From Saprospiraceae bacterium (GTDB lineage Bacteria > Bacteroidota > Bacteroidia > Chitinophagales > Saprospiraceae), in assembly GCA_016714445.1 (NCBI GenBank), contig JADJNF010000003.1, positions 124,001 to 188,000 on the forward strand: a stretch of 64,000 nt of DNA, written 5' to 3'. A program made the translations under genes and the position numbers. Below the pieces are notes generated by a model. The model had not been told where the DNA came from. It ran no database searches and saw nothing but the letters and a program-made list of their open reading frames with translations. Numbering within the stretch: position 1 is the stretch's first letter; every line of letters begins with the position of its first letter. This document shows positions 61,701-64,000 of this stretch, one piece after another.

Positions 61701-63115
61701 TATATACTGAAGTCTTTGAGTCGGCAATTGGATGTGACAGTTTGGTTAGGGTGAGTTTGGATATTTTACCACATACGACCACGTCGGAGAGTGTAGAAAT
61801 ATGTACAGGTAAGAGTATCAACATCCACGGCATCGATCGCACACAAGCCGGCACATACACACAGATGTTCAATGCTGGCAATGGCTGCGACTCTACATCT
61901 ACAGTCATGCTTACCTTCTCTCCGCCTATATCAAGGCTGGATTCTATGTGGATATGTGAGAGCGAGATGGCTACCATCCACGGACAAGTCAGAAACACCC
62001 AAGGACTTTACACCCAAGGCTTCAAAACAGCTGAAGGCTGTGATTCGACATCCAATGTATTTTTGACTGTTTCGCCCTATAAAATATCTACCCAAAACCA
62101 CAAACTTTGTCAAGGAGATAGCATCAACATCAATGGGACAGTAATAAAAACCGCAGGCATATACTTTGATACAGTCATCATCAATAACGCTTGCGATGAG
62201 ATCGTACGGCATGAAGTGAGGGTTTTGCAGCATTCAGGGTCGATGACAGTTATATATCTATGTCCTGATTCGACAAAAATAATTAATGGACAGCTTGTCA
62301 CTACAGCTGGAAGGTACATATTTGATCAATATACCAATAGTGTGGGTTGTGATTCAATAGTGACAGTTGATGTTATGGAAGTACCACCTTCTGAGCGTCC
62401 GAAAATCGAAGTGGATTGTGATGAAAATGCATATGCTATCATTGCTCCTAATACCTTGGAATGGTGGTATGTAGGCACTGATGGCAATAATTTTGATACT
62501 TTAACAATCGTCCAAGGTGGCAAGGTAAAGATACAGGCTACGTCGCTACATGTTTGTGATAAGGAATATTTTTTTGACCTTCCACCTATCCCATCTCTCT
62601 CTGACATCCCAACGATAGCCGATCTCCAACAAAGTGGCAATACAGGTATCTCTGTTAGCATCGATCTACCGACCTCAGAATGGAAAGTGTTGTGGTCTCC
62701 TTCCGCACTCGCATCGTGTGATACGTGCATGACGACAACGATAACAGTCGATCGGGATACGACAATTCAAGTGTTATTGACGCATACTTCAGTTTGTGTT
62801 TTTGAGCAGACATTTATAGTGACCCGTACTCCGAATGTATCTCTGGTTATACCAAATATATTTAATCCAACGTCTACGAGCGGCAATGAAAAGTGGTCAT
62901 GGACGGCACCAGAGGGATACAAGATAATGCAGTGTCTGATATATGACCGTTGGGGCAATCAAGTCTACCGATCCACTACTTCCGAGACCATATCATGGAA
63001 TGGCGCATACAATGGCAACTTAGCGGTCAGTGGAGTCTATGTCTACTTCATCAAATTGGTAGAACCGTCCGGGACCATTCGGATATTGCAAGGCGATGTG
63101 ACGATGGTGAGATAA
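58760..63115 (+). CDS. Giant secreted adhesin-like protein with T9SS type B tail
   Basis: 1451 residues. A signal peptide (VVAILSLVFIGYSSYAV) is followed by a Ca-binding-like ICDNGIDDDNDGFLDSYDSDC motif, FG-GAP/VCBS-type propeller segments (DIDGDGKLDVIVV, DVDGDCLPEIGVV, DFNQDGKNELVY, DVDCDGQAEILT), and a WNQYGYHVTNVNDDL segment common in such proteins. Then come about seven 55-60-residue modules with C-x-GDS----G and a closing GCDS (for example ICAGDSILIGGEW, EICTGKSINIHGI, NAGNGCDSTSTV). The final stretch IPNIFNPTS to RILQGDVTMVR is a gliding-motility-associated (CHU_C) T9SS type B domain. It probably serves surface adhesion. Codon use and G+C appear to rise after about 60,100. Confidence 0.85.
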   Translation: MIRKVVAILSLVFIGYSSYAVHLVKDTLPSGILSDLNFTEICDNGIDDDNDGFLDSYDSDCPCQDTLFNNSCFNDCQSILIDTSFQLAKKWASDIIGTSIGNILVFDSLIFTKKIEGGYSYFAPESRNSYVKLNGKSGIVLNQNPYSSWSSWPSDFTPLAIFSWRDTIFTVILHRDTLMMFDHNNSKKWESYGFSSFPSSAINIVDFNSDGIPEIYVLNKIISVINGQILLDDITVKGTNSASRWFPVGMVPVDWTFQANTQSADLLPITGLELAAGNVVYEVVLNNNLSSSGNQLIPHNADAPVQNGITSVGDIDGDGKLDVIVVRNQYYIDGGGIYVWNPRTGKMIARANSGESGSCPFIGDVDGDCLPEIGVVFAKELRMYKYNGSQNLALMYSIPTSDDSGITGITMFDFNQDGKNELVYRDETTLRVLDGATGRTITSTPMLSTTGMESPVVADVDCDGQAEILTTGYMPGETERDSRVYCFESGGAPWAPARSVWNQYGYHVTNVNDDLTIPRHQQNMAAFFDTDSCAQATCPQPYNAFMTQATYRTQKGCRVWPSLPDLEVSATVSCTVDSLDLCFIIKGRPDTMMFVPISCYVGGLNSNMPNEPPTRAPLETRIIQNQDTFCFRVPRMAGLDSMVIVINDNGSAGWNPLMPSIFSTDKIECRYDNNTFVIGLPPRLPDIDLGPDLSGCVGKVITLNAETGYTTYLWSDQSTSNRFTTDSSGQYWIEATDVCGLISRDTIQLSITPAFTVSIGDDQNVCPGDSAALSYTESYDQLFWLPASRVSCDTCAVTMVLGERDTVISLHVIRDGCISSDTMMVNFVDISHVSLGPDLRLCRGLIDSLHVRIPYDSIVWSPISRVTCERCFSTRLLGSDDFVLSVTAYKDGCETRDTVDIAYINQVNVTRRINLCENETFTYGDSTWTQSGTYTYRLGQCDSLLTFEIEIHQTPESSMMRSICAGDSILIGGEWRNAVGIYTEVFESAIGCDSLVRVSLDILPHTTTSESVEICTGKSINIHGIDRTQAGTYTQMFNAGNGCDSTSTVMLTFSPPISRLDSMWICESEMATIHGQVRNTQGLYTQGFKTAEGCDSTSNVFLTVSPYKISTQNHKLCQGDSININGTVIKTAGIYFDTVIINNACDEIVRHEVRVLQHSGSMTVIYLCPDSTKIINGQLVTTAGRYIFDQYTNSVGCDSIVTVDVMEVPPSERPKIEVDCDENAYAIIAPNTLEWWYVGTDGNNFDTLTIVQGGKVKIQATSLHVCDKEYFFDLPPIPSLSDIPTIADLQQSGNTGISVSIDLPTSEWKVLWSPSALASCDTCMTTTITVDRDTTIQVLLTHTSVCVFEQTFIVTRTPNVSLVIPNIFNPTSTSGNEKWSWTAPEGYKIMQCLIYDRWGNQVYRSTTSETISWNGAYNGNLAVSGVYVYFIKLVEPSGTIRILQGDVTMVR

Positions 63116-63224
63116 GGATTTTTTTAGTTTCCTGATTTGTTGAATTGTTGGAGTTGATTGTGTTGTGGAGTTGTCGGAACTGCTAAGTTGATATGGTATT
63201 CGATGATTCTCTAAGTTCGGTTGC

Positions 63225-63276
63225 TCAAATCATTCGCTAGTTCTCCGCCTGTGGCGGATCGCTAGTTCAAATCATT
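63225..63276. repeat. Nested direct and inverted repeats
   Basis: CGCTAGTTC occurs at 63235-63243 and again at 63260-63268, AAATCATT flanks both sides, and between them is the hairpin CCGCC-TGT-GGCGG (63245-63257). It overlaps the last codons of ridA and may be a terminator-like or dispersed repeat unit. Confidence 0.4.
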
Positions 63277-63655
63277 ACTTTACAGCAATACAGCTAATCT
63301 CTACATGTACGTATTTGGGTAGATTGGCCACTTGTACCAATTCTCTGGCAGGAGCGGTGTCATCATTAAAATAGGAAGCGTATACGGCATTGATTCTGCC
63401 ATATTGTTCCATATCCGCTACAAATACGGAGCATTTTACGATGTTTTCATAGCTCATTCCGGCAGCAGTAAGGATATACCCCAGATTTTTCATGACCTGA
63501 TGGGTTTCATTTTCTATCGTATCCAAAACAAGATTACCTTCTGCCTGATTGATGGCGATCTGACCGGAGACATATAGTGTATTGCCTGCAAGCACAGAGT
63601 GATTGTAAGGACCTACCGGAGCCGGTGCTTCTGCTGCATTGATGATAATTTTCAT
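63275..63655 (-). CDS. ridA: RidA-family reactive-imine deaminase
   Basis: A 126-residue cytosolic enzyme that hydrolyses enamine/imine intermediates from PLP-dependent dehydratases. Seen are APAPVGPYNHSVLAGNTLYVSGQIA, MKNLGYILTAAG, NIVKCSVFVADMEQYGRIN and the signature APARELVQVANLPKYVHVEISCIA, which carries the conserved arginine. The length matches. A trimer is the usual state. It is monocistronic or the second gene after rpmF. Confidence 0.93.
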   Translation of the reverse strand: MKIIINAAEAPAPVGPYNHSVLAGNTLYVSGQIAINQAEGNLVLDTIENETHQVMKNLGYILTAAGMSYENIVKCSVFVADMEQYGRINAVYASYFNDDTAPARELVQVANLPKYVHVEISCIAVK

Positions 63656-63683
63656 TTTATGGAAAAATTATCAGGTTAATAAA

Positions 63684-63723
63684 ACAGAAAAAGCTCCACA
63701 GGTTGCTATAACACAGGGAGCTT
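63684..63723 (-). terminator. Terminator of rpmF
   Basis: AAGCTCC (63691-63697) and GGAGCTT (63717-63723) pair, with a T-rich tract next on the minus strand. It lies about 33 bases after the rpmF stop and separates it from ridA. Confidence 0.65.
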
Positions 63724-63755
63724 ATATTCTTAAAGTTGAACAATTTCAGAAAGTT

Positions 63756-63959
63756 CTATTCTACAGTATCTACTACTTCTTTGGCCTGTACTACTACCTG
63801 ACCTTTGTAGTACATACTTCCTTCATGCCAGTAAGCCCTGTGCATCATGTGTGGTTCACCTGTAATTTTACAGATAGCCAATTGAGGCATTTCAGCTTTG
63901 TGGTGTGTTCTTCTTTTATTTTTTCTTGCCTTCGAGACCCTACTCTTCGGATGTGCCAT
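63756..63959 (-). CDS. rpmF: Ribosomal protein bL32
   Basis: A 67-residue ribosomal large-subunit protein. MAHPKSRVSKARKNKRRTHHK is the family's basic N-terminus, followed by ITGEPHMMHRAYWHEG and a slightly acidic C-terminus (VVVQAKEVVDTVE). It lacks the CxxC...C zinc-binding quartet seen in some bL32 (only one cysteine, in LAICKITG), so it is the zinc-independent (C-minus) type. Its usual partner, a DUF177/YceD gene, would lie upstream beyond the window edge. Confidence 0.95.
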   Translation of the reverse strand: MAHPKSRVSKARKNKRRTHHKAEMPQLAICKITGEPHMMHRAYWHEGSMYYKGQVVVQAKEVVDTVE

Positions 63960-64000
63960 TTTACAAAATTTTTATTGGATGATCAATCTTTACTTTTTAA

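Overview
The window comes from a low-G+C member of the Bacteroidota, most likely a Saprospiria-type environmental bacterium. Several secreted proteins carry type IX secretion (T9SS) C-terminal sorting domains of both type A and type B. Start codons generally lack Shine-Dalgarno sequences, and many upstream regions hold the Bacteroidota -7 promoter element TAnnTTTG. A TonB-dependent receptor with a carboxypeptidase-like N-domain and several Bacteroidota-restricted small proteins point the same way. I found no rRNA, tRNA or CRISPR array.

Layout. 1-4.4 kb: the tail of a DUF1573 protein, a UbiA-type prenyltransferase, RdgB, a decayed small gene, a branched-chain aminotransferase broken by a one-base shift, and a GlsB-type membrane protein. 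4.4-13.4 kb: an outer-membrane receptor with a T9SS esterase-like partner, a secreted BNR-propeller lipoprotein, a PsbP/DcrB-like secreted protein and a glutathione peroxidase. 13.5-17.4 kb: a compact copper-type cluster with a Cys-motif protein, a CDVCGC beta-barrel, an MbnP-like lipoprotein, an MbnH/MauG-like dihaem peroxidase and a His-containing lipoprotein. 17.4-20.1 kb: the lipid-transport operon mlaE-mlaF-mlaD. 20.1-25.0 kb: a giant BNR-propeller protein and a Tat-exported alkaline phosphatase.

25.4-38.3 kb is a glycan locus: five GT-C-like polytopic membrane proteins and a GT2 polyprenyl-phosphate glycosyltransferase on the minus strand, then a divergent GT-C gene, a tiny membrane protein and another GT2 on the plus strand. 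Three of the GT-C genes are paralogues and two of these are frameshifted. 38.4-42.2 kb: an AdiC-like permease with a DDAH-like enzyme, and a secreted superoxide dismutase with an extra C-terminal domain. 42.2-43.8 kb: three tandem ssb genes. 44.1-47.9 kb: a duplicated Cys/His lipoprotein and a minus-strand operon with two potassium channels. 48-50 kb: an alpha/beta-hydrolase gene split by a decayed IS4-type transposase. 50.4-58.2 kb: pyruvate kinase, an NfeD-flotillin pair, and a Crp/Fnr regulator divergent from feoAB. 58.5-64 kb: an orphan T9SS tail, a 1451-residue T9SS type B adhesin-like protein, RidA and ribosomal protein L32.

The window also holds two kinds of small non-coding repeat. 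One is a pair of MITE-like elements with GAGTATGTTTAAA ends and TAA target duplications. The other is a pair of roughly 90-base imperfect palindromes bounded by TGCCACTAAG/CTTAGTGGCA. Four loci carry single-base reading-frame breaks, several in homopolymers, so residual assembly errors must be weighed against true pseudogenes. The most system-like observation is the MbnP/MbnH cluster at 13.5-17.4 kb.
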